Positions 52,636-62,239 of a stretch of DNA of 64,000 nucleotides are shown piece by piece. The position numbers and the translations under genes are program-made. Below the pieces are notes generated by a model. The model made no database searches and was not told the DNA's origin. It saw only the letters and a program-made list of their open reading frames with translations. The DNA comes from CAITZA01 sp937915285 (GTDB lineage Bacteria > Desulfobacterota > Desulfomonilia > Desulfomonilales > Desulfomonilaceae). Location of the stretch: assembly GCA_036821825.1 (NCBI GenBank), contig DAISIV010000007.1, positions 1 to 64,000 of the forward strand. Reading direction: 5' to 3'. How positions within the stretch are numbered: position 1 is the first letter of the stretch; each line of letters begins with the position of its first letter.

Positions 52636-53889
52636 ATGAATTACGACGTTAAGGACATGTCTCAGGCAGAGGCAGGTAAGCTAAGGATAGAATGGGCGGA
52701 GCGAAGCATGCCCGTGTTGAAGATGATACGGGATAGATTTGCTAAAGAGCGTCCGCTGGAGGGAATCAAGCTGGCAGCGTGTCTGCATGTTACTACGGAA
52801 ACGGCCGCCCTGGTGAGGACACTGGCTGCCGGAGGCGCTGACGTTTACCTTTGCGCTTCGAATCCACTTTCCACCCAGGACGATGTGGCTGCAGCCCTAG
52901 TAAGTGAAGGCTATCATGTTTACGCAATTAAGGGTGAGGATACAGAAACATATTACAAACATATAAACGCATGTCTTGAGCCGGCTCCTCACATCACCAT
53001 GGACGACGGAGCCGACCTTGTCAGCACCGTACATTCGCAGCGTCAGGATCTAGTAGCGAATCTGTTGGGCGGTACGGAAGAGACCACTACTGGTGTCATT
53101 CGGCTGAAAAGTATGGCTGAAAAGGGAGTTCTTCTTTTCCCGGTTATCGCAGTCAATGATTCCAACACCAAGCACTTCTTTGACAATCGCTATGGAACAG
53201 GTCAGAGCACGATTGACGGCATCCTGCGCTCAACGAATCGCCTGATGGCCGGTAGCTGTTTTGTGGTCAGTGGCTATGGCTGGTGTGGCCGAGGCCTGGC
53301 GGCTAGGGCGGCAGGAATGGGAGCCAGGGTCATCATCACTGAAATCAATCCATTACGCGCTCTGGAAGCGGCCATGGACGGCTACCACGTAATGCCAATG
53401 GCTGACGCGGCGCCTATCGGTGATTTCTTCTGCACAGTTACTGGAGATACAAGTGTCATCCGTAAGGAACATTTCGAGAGAATGAAAGACGGCGCAATTG
53501 TCTCCAATTCAGGCCATTTCAATGTAGAAATTGACATTAGCTCACTCGAGGGGCTTTCTGTGTTAAAAAGAGCCATCAGGCCTTTTGTCGATGAATATAC
53601 CCTGTCTGATGGAAGAAGGATCGTCTTACTTGGCGAGGGTCGCCTAATCAACCTGGCGGCAGCGGAAGGGCATCCATCATCGGTTATGGACATGAGTTTC
53701 GCCAACCAGGCTTTAGCCAGTGAACACCTTGTAAAATTTGGAAAAAGTATGGATAAGGGTGTTACAAAACTACCAGAAGAAGTGGACAATGAAATAGCCA
53801 GAATCAAACTTGAGTCCATGGGAATAAAAATCGACACATTGACCGCCGAACAGGAAAAATATCTCTCGTCTTGGGAGATGGGAACGTGA
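52636..53889 (+). CDS. ahcY: Adenosylhomocysteinase
   Basis: Splits S-adenosylhomocysteine into adenosine and homocysteine, recycling the product of SAM-dependent methylation. 417 residues, the shorter bacterial form without the extra 40-residue insert. The NAD-binding Rossmann motif is GYGWCGRGLAARAAGMGARV. Substrate-site segments are CLHVTTETAALVRTLAAGGA, KHFFDNRYGTGQSTIDGILR and SGHFNVEID. GAAGGAG lies 6 bases before the ATG. It follows metK by 117 bases and ends at a clear terminator. Confidence 0.97.
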   Translation: MNYDVKDMSQAEAGKLRIEWAERSMPVLKMIRDRFAKERPLEGIKLAACLHVTTETAALVRTLAAGGADVYLCASNPLSTQDDVAAALVSEGYHVYAIKGEDTETYYKHINACLEPAPHITMDDGADLVSTVHSQRQDLVANLLGGTEETTTGVIRLKSMAEKGVLLFPVIAVNDSNTKHFFDNRYGTGQSTIDGILRSTNRLMAGSCFVVSGYGWCGRGLAARAAGMGARVIITEINPLRALEAAMDGYHVMPMADAAPIGDFFCTVTGDTSVIRKEHFERMKDGAIVSNSGHFNVEIDISSLEGLSVLKRAIRPFVDEYTLSDGRRIVLLGEGRLINLAAAEGHPSSVMDMSFANQALASEHLVKFGKSMDKGVTKLPEEVDNEIARIKLESMGIKIDTLTAEQEKYLSSWEMGT

Positions 53890-53973
53890 TATATTACTGG
53901 CATCAAGACTGGCTGTTCGCCCCCCGTCATTCGTGACACCAACATAGGAACAGTCAGTTTGGTTTAAAAATTC

Positions 53974-54010
53974 AGCAGCTTCAATCGCTTGGAGCTGCTT
54001 TTTCGTTTTG
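53974..54010 (+). terminator. Intrinsic terminator of the metK-ahcY unit
   Basis: AGCAGCT (53974-53980) and AGCTGCT (53993-53999) form the stem, followed by TTTTTCGTTTT. It lies about 85 bases after ahcY. Confidence 0.85.
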
Positions 54011-54102
54011 GAAACTCCGGGTCGGGTGGGATGTCTAATGACATCAAGATGTTTTAAATCATAAACGTTGGTACTGGATTTAGCTGATGAAGGGGTAGAA
54101 TC

Positions 54103-54435
54103 ATGAGAGTAATCATATCCTGGATAATTCTGACTGTTTCCGTATTGGTTGTTCCCACTTTCGTTTCCGGTGTCAGAATCCAAGGCCTTGGAGGCGCAAT
54201 TGTAGCGGCTGCAATCCTGGGAATCCTGAACACTTTCATCAAGCCGGCGCTGATTTTCCTTACATTCCCTTTGACTTTTCTTACTCTTGGCCTTTTTATA
54301 CTGGTTATCAACGCTGCGCTTTTTTATGTGGTAGGCAAACTGGAATTGGGTCTAAGGGTTGACTCCTTCTGGTCTGCTTTTTGGGCTTCATTGATCGTGA
54401 CCATAGTGTCCTCAATCATTTACTGGTTAATTTGA
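54103..54435 (+). CDS. Small polytopic membrane protein, phage-holin-4_2 / YvlD-like family
   Basis: 110 residues, mostly hydrophobic, with about four membrane helices. The segment GLGGAIVAAAILGILNTFIK followed by PALIFLTFPLTFLTLGLF is typical of the family called phage holin family protein. Despite the name, chromosomal members are not known to be lysis proteins. AGGGG lies 8 bases before the ATG. Function unknown; no phage genes are near. Confidence 0.85.
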   Translation: MRVIISWIILTVSVLVVPTFVSGVRIQGLGGAIVAAAILGILNTFIKPALIFLTFPLTFLTLGLFILVINAALFYVVGKLELGLRVDSFWSAFWASLIVTIVSSIIYWLI

Positions 54436-54510
54436 CGTACTTCTTTTAACAACGGTTGGCAGGAATTCATCAGCTAATTAAATTCCAAGTATCTTTATGA
54501 GGAGTCGCCA

Positions 54511-55449
54511 GTGGAAGCCGATGCGCTAGAAATGGAAAGGCCCAAAAGGGTTTTGGTTGTAGACGATGATCCTTTCGTGGCCAGGTTTATCCAGGAGTCT
54601 GTATCCAGACTTGGCTATCAATGCGACCTCTTCACCGAACCTGAAGCAGCTCTGGAGGCCAACACAAGGTCACCCTATGATGTCGTTGTGACCGACATGA
54701 AAATGCCCGGCATGGACGGGTTGACAATGCTAAAGCATATTCGTCAGGGACCGCACGACACTGATGTTATAGTTGTTACCGGATATGGCTCAGTGGCAAA
54801 TGCCCTTGATTCCATAAACGCCGGAGCCTTCGATTATCTAATAAAGCCTTTCACCATCGAACAGATTCAGGTGGCCATGGTTAAGGTTTTTCGTCACCGG
54901 GAACTAAAAAAGCTCGCCAGTGAAAGGCACATGTACCTTGAAATGTCGTATGAGGATCCCATCACAGGGGTTTATAACAGGCGATTCTTTGATGAAGCGC
55001 TAAAAATAGAAATGATAAAGGCTTCGCGTCATCGCAATTCCTTCGCCCTTCTAATGATTGATGTGGATAATTTTAAAGAGTTTAACGATTTATACGGACA
55101 TCAGAAGGGTGATGAAGTCCTTTCCAGGATTGGTCGTGTCTTTAAGACCGTGTGTAGAGGCTATGACATAATAACCAGGTATGGTGGAGACGAATTTGCC
55201 ATAATTTTTCCGGAAGCAGACAAACATGTGGCCTCAAGTCTGTGTGAAAGAATCATGGCTGAAATTCGGGCCCTTACTTTTGAGGGCAATTCCAGGGACA
55301 AAATCCCGATGCAGGTCTCTGTGTCCATTGGTGTGGCTACATTCCCAGACCATGCTTCAAATGTTAACGATCTGGTCAAATGCGCTGATGAAGCCCTCTA
55401 CGTTGCAAAATGCTCTGGAAGGAACAGCTTCAAGATTTATGGATCATGA
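54511..55449 (+). CDS. Response regulator with GGDEF domain (diguanylate cyclase)
   Basis: 312 residues. Receiver domain with phosphoacceptor Asp62 in VVVTDMKMPGMDG, then a short linker and a GGDEF domain with intact active-site GGDEF (225-229) and a product-inhibition I-site RGYD (216-219) five residues before it. It would make cyclic-di-GMP when phosphorylated, with feedback control. The start is GTG with GAGGAG seven bases upstream. No kinase gene is adjacent; the hybrid kinase at 56752 is nearest. Its product could be sensed by the PilZ-like kinase at 29555-32092 (inference). Confidence 0.93.
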   Translation: MEADALEMERPKRVLVVDDDPFVARFIQESVSRLGYQCDLFTEPEAALEANTRSPYDVVVTDMKMPGMDGLTMLKHIRQGPHDTDVIVVTGYGSVANALDSINAGAFDYLIKPFTIEQIQVAMVKVFRHRELKKLASERHMYLEMSYEDPITGVYNRRFFDEALKIEMIKASRHRNSFALLMIDVDNFKEFNDLYGHQKGDEVLSRIGRVFKTVCRGYDIITRYGGDEFAIIFPEADKHVASSLCERIMAEIRALTFEGNSRDKIPMQVSVSIGVATFPDHASNVNDLVKCADEALYVAKCSGRNSFKIYGS

Positions 55450-55668
55450 AGACAAATAATTGGTGGAATAATTACTGAATATAATAATATCATGACCTGC
55501 ATAGTGAATGTAATAGATCCTTTTTGTTTTATATCCTATTGACTTTTTATTTTAAAATGGTATGTCAGCTCCTGTGGGGCGATGGCGCGCCCGATATTGC
55601 GCCTCAGGTATCTGGGGACATCAGCCACTTGCAGATTCAAGCAAAGCCTGAAAGTGGAGAGGAGCTTC

Positions 55669-56445
55669 ATGATGAGAAAAACATTTGTTATTTTTGCGAT
55701 ACTGGCGCTCTATGCTGCCCTGGATCATGTTGTTTTTGCCCAGGATACTGCCGGAGAGATTGCCACTCTTCAAGCTCAAATCGAGCGTCTTCGAACCTTG
55801 GTGAGCATTGCGTCTGAAGAGGTGGACAAAACTAAGACACAGAGCCTTCAGGCCCTCGAAACGCAGATGCGTAGCTGGCAGAGCCAAATAACCAACATTG
55901 ATAACCAGATATCGAGGTTGGATCAGCAGATCGCAGAGGCGTCCGATCAGCAGAAAAGCTCCCTCATCCAGTCATTGAGCAATATGTTGAGACAGAAGGC
56001 GGCGGTAGACGCTGCGATGGTAAGGTTGCGTCTGCAGATGGATGAGGAAGGCAAAAAATACTCGGAAGAAAAATCAATTCTTTTAGGTGATTACAACAAG
56101 AACATTGACACATTGAATTCCCAGTTGGAACAACTGGTCAAGATTGATTGTTGCATCAACGGCGCCTGCGAGAAGAAAACTGCCCCCGAATGTGTCGCGG
56201 CCGGTGGAAAAAAAGTCTCAGACTGCGCGTCAGAATGTGTCAGGATTAGTTGCTGCAAGGACGGCGCAGCCACACAGATGACCCGCTCGGAATGCTCAGC
56301 CTCCGGCGGTAAAGAAGTCGCTTACGCATCCTACGAGTGCGAAGTTTACAAATGTAAGAAAGCTACCGGTGAGTGTGTTGACTCGACGAGGGCGGAATGC
56401 GAGAAAAGCGGTGGCACTGTCGGGAGCAAAACCGACTGCCCCTGA
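55669..56445 (+). CDS. Secreted coiled-coil protein with three tandem Cys-rich repeats
   Basis: 258 residues from ATG 55669, with GAGGAG seven bases upstream. Residues 1-25 are a signal peptide (FVIFAILALYAALDHVVFAQ). Residues 28-160 are a long coiled coil (LQAQIERLRTLVSIASEEVD, heptad-like). The C-terminal 95 residues hold three repeats of about 30 residues that share Cys, Gly-Gly and acidic spacing: CCINGACEKK..ECVAAGGKK, CCKDGAATQ..ECSASGGKE and CKKATGECV..ECEKSGGT. These would be disulfide-bonded outside the cytoplasm. No family recognised. Confidence 0.7.
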   Translation: MMRKTFVIFAILALYAALDHVVFAQDTAGEIATLQAQIERLRTLVSIASEEVDKTKTQSLQALETQMRSWQSQITNIDNQISRLDQQIAEASDQQKSSLIQSLSNMLRQKAAVDAAMVRLRLQMDEEGKKYSEEKSILLGDYNKNIDTLNSQLEQLVKIDCCINGACEKKTAPECVAAGGKKVSDCASECVRISCCKDGAATQMTRSECSASGGKEVAYASYECEVYKCKKATGECVDSTRAECEKSGGTVGSKTDCP

Positions 56446-56751
56446 ACCCCGTTCTCACCGAAAAGTTAAGTCTACCCGAAACGATAGAAAACTCAGTTTT
56501 CCCACCCATTCAAACAGATGTTCCGGTTAAATTCCGGGGCATCTGTTAAAGCCATTTCCAGGCTCCAATCACTGCGACCCCACGAAAAATAAGATACCCA
56601 TTTCTAGGAAACTGAGACACGTTTACGCCAGAAAATGCTGTCATTCCGTTTTACCCTGAAATGAATCTGGAATTATGTTGAAGAAGAAATTGGCGTAGTG
56701 TTACACTAAAGCCCTGACTAAAAACGGCGCTGAACTTTCTGCAGGAATGTT
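56446..56751. other. Intergenic region before the large hybrid kinase gene
   Basis: 306 bases without a gene. It holds a strong stem-loop at 56513-56547 and must carry the promoter of the kinase gene; no confident promoter was picked out. Confidence 0.4.
56513..56547. repeat. 14-bp hairpin, possible terminator
   Basis: AACAGATGTTCCGG and CCGGGGCATCTGTT pair over 14 bases, with two G-U pairs in the middle and a 7-base loop (TTAAATT). There is no T-tract, so it may end transcription of the Cys-rich gene only weakly. Confidence 0.5.
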
Positions 56752-59700
56752 ATGCCCGTCCCGTTAAATGACAAGGCTTATCAAAAGCGCAACAAGTCCG
56801 TGTCGCTTAGGGCTTTCCTTACCCGACTGATCTGGTTGTGTATTCTGCCCCTCCTAATCCTTACGGTTTACCTCGTTGCAGACCATCTGGCCACACTGAA
56901 AAATTACAGTGATTCATCTGCCAAGGACCTGGCGCATAACATCACAAATGCTGTGGATAGGAATCTTGCTTCCAGTATAACCTCTCTGCAGGCCCTATCA
57001 AATTCGCCCTTGCTAGATGATCCTGCGCGCATGGAAGAAGTGTACGGGGAAGCCCTGGCTTTTTGGAAGAGCTACCGCAATCACATAGTCCTGGCAGACC
57101 TCTCGTCACAAATGATTTTCAACACCCGGCTACCTTTTGGTTCCAAGTTGCCCAATCTCCCGGTTCCAAAGGGTTTTGCGGCCGCTCCTTATGTGTTGAA
57201 GACAGGAAAACCGGCTGTAGGGGATATGTTTTTGGGGCCTGTCGCCAAAGAGCCCATGATCGCAGTCGTGGTACCTGTGATCAGGGAGGCCAAGATAAGG
57301 TTTCTGATCCTCAACGCCATAGAGACCAGACACTTTCGCGAGATAATAGACGAAATGGCGGTACCACAAGATTGGAGTGTCACCCTATATGACGGCAAAG
57401 GGGACGTGATAGCCAGTCGGGAGTCTTCGATTCTTTTGGATGGTGGCGCTCCCGAAGTAGCAGCCAAGAGTTTCGAAGTACCGTCCCGTCTGTCGCACTG
57501 GCGCTTGGTTTTGAATGTGCCATATTCGTCATACACTTCCCCTCTCATCTCATCAGCTGTCGCAATGGGCTTGGCAGTAATCGGCGCCATCCTTGTCGGG
57601 GTAATGGGAGGTAGTTTGGCAGGCAGGGGTCTGTCCCGTTCGGTAGAAGCCCTCTCCATGGCAGAAATTGTCAATGAGCCTCATCCGTTGATCACAGAAA
57701 TAGAAGACGTCCGGGAGAAGTTAGTGGCCGCTGTAGAGGCTAGAGAATCAGCCATGGCTTCCCGACTGGAAGTCGAAGACCGTTTTCGAAAGTTGTTTGA
57801 GGCATCGCCGGTTCCGATGAGTCTCGTCAGCACAGAAGGGGTTGTTATCGAAATCAATGAGAGGTTCATCAGGGCGTTTGGGTACAGCCGGGAAGATCTA
57901 CCGACACTGGCGAGCTGGAGGTCTGTGGCTTATCCCGATCCGGAATACCACAAATGGGTGGTTTCCTCCTGGAAAGACGCCATAAACCAGGCCTTGACGG
58001 AAAATGTTGACATTCCATCAATGGAATATCACATAACGTGCAAGGACGGCGCAAAAAGGATAGTGCTTGTGTCGGGGGTTATCATCGGAGATGAGATCCT
58101 GACCACATTTTTTGACATAACGGAGAGGAAGCAGGTTGAAAAAGCCCTGCTTGATAGTGAGCTGAGATTCAGGATACTTGCAGATGGCGCATTTGAGGGT
58201 GTTGTCATAAGCAGAGACGGCAAATTTCTGGATTTCAATGATGTATTTGGTCGCATGATAGGTTACTCGCAGGCGGAACTGGCGGGATCGGAAGTGATCA
58301 ACCTTGTGGCTCCGGAATTTCGTGAGACAGTGATGTCCCAGATTCGTTCGAATAGTGAGGAGGCTTATGAAGCCACCATCGTTAGTCGAGATGGCGCCAA
58401 TATACCCGTCCAGATTCGCGCAAAAATTATTCCTTATGAAGGAGGACTTGCGCGGTTAGCGTCTGTCCGAGACATTCAGGCCGCCAAGAAAGCCGAAGAT
58501 GTTCAAAGACGTCTGGCTACGGCAATAACGCAGGCTGCAGAAGCTATCCTGATAACTGATTCTGAAGGAACGATCCAGTATGTAAATCCTTCTCTCGAGA
58601 GAATCTCAGGTTTCTCGGCAGAGGAATTAATCGGAAAAAATCCCAGGGTTTTTAAGAGCGGAGAGCATGACTATTTGTTTTACAGGGAATTGTGGGACAC
58701 CATAAAATCCGGGGCAATCTGGTCGGGCCGACTTACCAACAGGCGCAAGGACGGAAAACTGTATTTTGAAGAGGCAACGATCTCCCCTGTCAAAGACAAC
58801 ACCGGAAAGATAGTGAGCTTTGTGGCGGTCAAACGTGATGTCACCGAATACCTGTCATTGACCAGGCAGTTGTTCCAAGCCCAAAAACTGGAAGCCATAG
58901 GAACCCTGGCTGGGGGAATAGCTCATGATTTCAATAATATCCTGCAGATCTGCCTGGGATATTCACAATTGCTGGCCGATGACAAGAGTCTTCCGGCCGG
59001 ACTCAGGGACGATGCTCTGAATATTTACGAAGCCTCCAGAAGAGGCGCCGATCTTGTGCATAGGTTGCTAACATTCAGCAAAAAGAAGGAGAGCAAGCCA
59101 GAAGCGCTAGACCTAAACAAGAGAATCAATGAAATGAAAAAAATGCTTACCAGGACTATATCTAAAACAATAAGCATTGAATTGATTCTCTCGGATGACC
59201 TGGCCAAAATACACGCCGACCCTACTCAGATTGATCAAGTAATCATGAATGTGGTGGTCAATGCGCGTGACGCCATGCCGGAAGGTGGCAAGCTGACTGT
59301 AGAGACTGCCAACATCTTTCTGAGTCCCGAGTACGCCAAGACTCACCTCTATGTTAATCCGGGTCCCTACGTTTTACTGATGCTGACGGATACCGGAACC
59401 GGAATGGATGAACAGACGATGTCTCGCATCTTTGAACCTTTTTACACAACCAAGGAACATGGACAGGGAACCGGTCTAGGATTGTCGGTCGTGTTTGGAA
59501 TAGTTGAACAGCATGGCGGGTTTATACGTTATTACAGCGAGCCGGGACTAGGCACTACCTGTAAGATATATTTTCCGGCCATGGAATGTGAATCCGAACT
59601 TCCAAGAGCTGACTTAAAAATCACTCCATCGGGCGGTACAGAAACAGTCATGGTGGTGGATGACGAAGATCAGATAATAGAATACTTGTCGAGAGCGCTT

Positions 59701-60009
59701 GAAAAATCAGGTTATTCGATAATTATTGCCAGAAATGGGTATGAAGCGCTGGAAGTTTTTGAAAAGCGTCGTGAGGAAATATCGGCAATAATACTTGACC
59801 TCGTGATGCCTCAGATGGATGGAAGTCAATGCCTTAAAGAGCTGTTGAAACTTGACCCAGGAGTAAAGGTCATAATCTCCAGCGGTTTCTCTGCAAACGG
59901 AAAAATCAGGGATGTCGTTAAAGAAGGAGCCAAAGGTTTTGTTGTCAAACCTTTTGACGTGGCTCAGATACTGTCCCTTTTAAGAGATATAATTGACGGG
60001 AAGCACTAA
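56752..60009 (+). CDS. Membrane sensor hybrid histidine kinase: Cache-like, three PAS, HisKA, HATPase, receiver
   Basis: 1085 residues. Membrane helix (26-46), a periplasmic Cache-like sensor region (50-270; KTGKPAVGDMFLGPVAKEPM resembles double-Cache), second helix (about 272-298), a short HAMP-like linker, then three PAS domains (about 345-465, 470-590, 595-715). HisKA H-box is GGIAHDFNNILQ (His about 725), HATPase has DTGTGMDEQ and GTGLGLSVVFG, and the receiver has Asp near 1016 in IILDLVMPQMDG. AGGAA lies before the ATG. The domain order matches the two hybrid kinases near kaiC, minus the PilZ-like domain. Stimulus unknown. Confidence 0.92.
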   Translation: MPVPLNDKAYQKRNKSVSLRAFLTRLIWLCILPLLILTVYLVADHLATLKNYSDSSAKDLAHNITNAVDRNLASSITSLQALSNSPLLDDPARMEEVYGEALAFWKSYRNHIVLADLSSQMIFNTRLPFGSKLPNLPVPKGFAAAPYVLKTGKPAVGDMFLGPVAKEPMIAVVVPVIREAKIRFLILNAIETRHFREIIDEMAVPQDWSVTLYDGKGDVIASRESSILLDGGAPEVAAKSFEVPSRLSHWRLVLNVPYSSYTSPLISSAVAMGLAVIGAILVGVMGGSLAGRGLSRSVEALSMAEIVNEPHPLITEIEDVREKLVAAVEARESAMASRLEVEDRFRKLFEASPVPMSLVSTEGVVIEINERFIRAFGYSREDLPTLASWRSVAYPDPEYHKWVVSSWKDAINQALTENVDIPSMEYHITCKDGAKRIVLVSGVIIGDEILTTFFDITERKQVEKALLDSELRFRILADGAFEGVVISRDGKFLDFNDVFGRMIGYSQAELAGSEVINLVAPEFRETVMSQIRSNSEEAYEATIVSRDGANIPVQIRAKIIPYEGGLARLASVRDIQAAKKAEDVQRRLATAITQAAEAILITDSEGTIQYVNPSLERISGFSAEELIGKNPRVFKSGEHDYLFYRELWDTIKSGAIWSGRLTNRRKDGKLYFEEATISPVKDNTGKIVSFVAVKRDVTEYLSLTRQLFQAQKLEAIGTLAGGIAHDFNNILQICLGYSQLLADDKSLPAGLRDDALNIYEASRRGADLVHRLLTFSKKKESKPEALDLNKRINEMKKMLTRTISKTISIELILSDDLAKIHADPTQIDQVIMNVVVNARDAMPEGGKLTVETANIFLSPEYAKTHLYVNPGPYVLLMLTDTGTGMDEQTMSRIFEPFYTTKEHGQGTGLGLSVVFGIVEQHGGFIRYYSEPGLGTTCKIYFPAMECESELPRADLKITPSGGTETVMVVDDEDQIIEYLSRALEKSGYSIIIARNGYEALEVFEKRREEISAIILDLVMPQMDGSQCLKELLKLDPGVKVIISSGFSANGKIRDVVKEGAKGFVVKPFDVAQILSLLRDIIDGKH

Positions 60010-60308
60010 TTCCACTTTCAATCTTGATCCCCATCGCAACTCCTCCTCAAAGTAGTCCAATCAATCCTTGATTCATTCGTGTTTTCGGCATTTGCGGGAC
60101 TCGTCTTTTCCTACCTGGAAAAAGAAACTGTCAAACCTCGTAAATTTTCGAGTTGTTGGATTCCCTGCTTTACATCAGAGTGCAAACATAAGCGATGGAG
60201 TTTTTGAAGAGGCTCCTGTCGCTTGGTTTCACCCGGCCCTACAGCCTTTAAATGAGATAGCCCTTGATGGTCAAGCAAGTGGACCTAATTGGAAATGAGG
60301 AGAAAGAA
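60010..60308. other. Intergenic region before the sulfatase-family gene
   Basis: 299 bases without a convincing gene or terminator. An open frame of 76 codons (60068-60298) has no ribosome-binding site or recognisable content. The region should hold the promoter of the sulfatase-thioredoxin-MFS unit. Confidence 0.35.
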
Positions 60309-61835
60309 ATGACTCAACCGGCCATAAAGAACGTGGTTTTCATCATGCTGGACACCTTGCAGTACAATTATTTGGGATGTTACGGCAATACCACAATCAA
60401 GACCCCTAATATTGATCGCTTTGCCCGAAACGGCTTCCTCTTTGAGAACGCCTATAGCGAAGGACTGCCGACAGTGCCTGTTCGACGCGCCCTAATGACC
60501 GGCAGATTCACGCTGCCATTTGGTGGCTGGCAGCCTCTGGCGCACGAAGACACAACGGTAACGGACATTCTCTGGGGTAGGAAGGTGCAAACGGCTCTGG
60601 TCTATGACACTCCACCCATGCGTCTTCCCAAATACGGTTATTCCCGCGGTTTTGACTATGTGAAGTTCTGTCCCGGCCATGAACTGGATCATACAATCAA
60701 CCAGGATGATGCGCTTGACCCGGGAATGAAAGCCATTGATTACACCACGCAAACGATGGTCTACAACGAGAAAGGTGAACTTATCGACGACGCCAGCGCG
60801 GCTCTTTTGAAAGAGATAGACTGTTTCCTCAAAATCCGACAGCACTGGAGGTCTGAAGATGACAATTACATTAGCGTTGTAGCCGGCGAAGCAGATAGAT
60901 GGCTTCGTGACATACGTATCAAGACACGGCCTTTCATGCTGTGGATCGATTCTTTCGATCCTCATGAGCCCTGGGATCCCCCATCAGTTTGGACCAAAGA
61001 GCCATGCCCATATAACCCTGACTGGAAAGGTAACCCTATATTACTTGCTCCCTGGACACCTGTTGAAGGTCGAATCACTGATGAGGAATGCGAACATGTC
61101 AGGGCGCTTTACTCGGAGAATGTGGAACTGGTGGACAAGCAAATAGGTAAGCTCCTGAATTCAATTAGAGATCAGGGACTCTGGGACGAGACCATGATTA
61201 TTATTACCTCTGACCATGGGCAGCCGATGGGTAAGGGGGAACATGGTCACGGAATAATGCGCAAGTGTCGTCCCTGGCCGTACGAGGAATTGGTTCATGT
61301 TCCGCTGATGATTCACGTGCCCGGCCTTGAGGGTGGCAAGCGCATCAAGGGATTTGTCCAGAATGTTGACATAGCCCCAACTATCCTGAGCGCTCTCAAT
61401 CTCTACGAGGAAAATAATTCACTCGACGGTGGTCACGGGTTCCCCGTTTATGGATGCATTGACATGCAAGGCCAGAATCTCATTCCGCTGATGAAAGGTG
61501 AAGTCGACAAGGTTAGGGATTTTGCAATCGCAGGTTACTACGGCATGTCATGGTCGATCATCACCGAAGATTACAGCTACATTCACTGGTTGCTCAAGAA
61601 CGCTAGCCAGAGAGATTACGCCAACGTGAACACTCCTGGCAAAGAGATCATGAAAAATGAAGCAATGTGGTCTTGCACGGCAGGAGCCAAGCAGGAAGTC
61701 CCTGAAGGGGATGAGCTTTATGATCGTCGTAAGGATCCCAAACAGCTGAACAACATCATAGCTCAAAATGAAGAAGTGGCTAGTGATCTCCTCAAACAGC
61801 TAAAACTCTACATTGGCGAACTAAAAACCATGTAA
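60309..61835 (+). CDS. Sulfatase-superfamily hydrolase with Thr in place of the formylglycine residue
   Basis: 508 residues from ATG 60309, with GAGGAG upstream; an earlier ATG at 60264 lacks one. The metal-binding start is VFIMLDTLQYNYLGCYGN (Asp14). The nucleophile motif reads TVPVRRALMTGR with Thr55 where sulfatases have Cys or Ser (CxPxR). The later metal motif TSDHGQPMGKGEHGHG is intact. Without Cys or Ser it cannot form formylglycine. Thr is the nucleophile in other alkaline-phosphatase-superfamily enzymes, such as nucleotide pyrophosphatases and phosphoethanolamine transferases, so it may be a phosphodiesterase, or an inactive or altered sulfatase. No signal peptide, so cytoplasmic. 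Confidence 0.85.
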   Translation: MTQPAIKNVVFIMLDTLQYNYLGCYGNTTIKTPNIDRFARNGFLFENAYSEGLPTVPVRRALMTGRFTLPFGGWQPLAHEDTTVTDILWGRKVQTALVYDTPPMRLPKYGYSRGFDYVKFCPGHELDHTINQDDALDPGMKAIDYTTQTMVYNEKGELIDDASAALLKEIDCFLKIRQHWRSEDDNYISVVAGEADRWLRDIRIKTRPFMLWIDSFDPHEPWDPPSVWTKEPCPYNPDWKGNPILLAPWTPVEGRITDEECEHVRALYSENVELVDKQIGKLLNSIRDQGLWDETMIIITSDHGQPMGKGEHGHGIMRKCRPWPYEELVHVPLMIHVPGLEGGKRIKGFVQNVDIAPTILSALNLYEENNSLDGGHGFPVYGCIDMQGQNLIPLMKGEVDKVRDFAIAGYYGMSWSIITEDYSYIHWLLKNASQRDYANVNTPGKEIMKNEAMWSCTAGAKQEVPEGDELYDRRKDPKQLNNIIAQNEEVASDLLKQLKLYIGELKTM

Positions 61836-61907
61836 TTTCAACTTGTAGGGCTTGGGGACTTGTTCTTGGGACTCCAGGCCCCTACTACCTCAAAGGATAC
61901 TGTCAAG

Positions 61908-62213
61908 ATGGAAAGCTTAACCGACGCTACTTATAAGGAGCGGCTAGCCGCTACGGATGCGGGAGCCTGCATATTCATCAAGAAATTGTGCCCGCATTGC
62001 AAAAACATGTTGAAGGTCTTGGAGAAATTCAGCGCTCTTCAGCCTGGCGTGTCGCTGATGACCATAGATATCGAAGAGAATGTCGAGTCTGCCAAGGCCT
62101 TTGAGGCCGAACGCGCTCCAACCGTGCTGATAGTCAAACAAGGAAAAGTGGTTGGTTCAAAGGCTGGATTGATGAACCCCAAAGAGATGTTGGCATTTTA
62201 TCAAAGCGTCTAG
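61908..62213 (+). CDS. Thioredoxin-fold protein with CPHC motif
   Basis: 101 residues from ATG 61908 (AAAGGA about 10 bases upstream); a TTG at 61860 would add 16 residues. A thioredoxin core with active-site CPHC (28-31, KLCPHCKNM) and cis-proline region RAPTVLIVKQG near 66. CPHC resembles the DsbA/glutaredoxin-type centre, more oxidising than CGPC. It has no signal peptide. It lies between the sulfatase-family gene and the MFS gene in the same direction, so it is likely in their operon; its partner is unknown. Confidence 0.82.
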   Translation: MESLTDATYKERLAATDAGACIFIKKLCPHCKNMLKVLEKFSALQPGVSLMTIDIEENVESAKAFEAERAPTVLIVKQGKVVGSKAGLMNPKEMLAFYQSV

Positions 62214-62239
62214 TCAATAGTAATGAGATTGGAGAGAGT

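Noticed and set aside
54103..54435. Prophage signal from a holin-family name
   Set aside because: No other phage genes nearby; the family is common as an ordinary chromosomal membrane protein.
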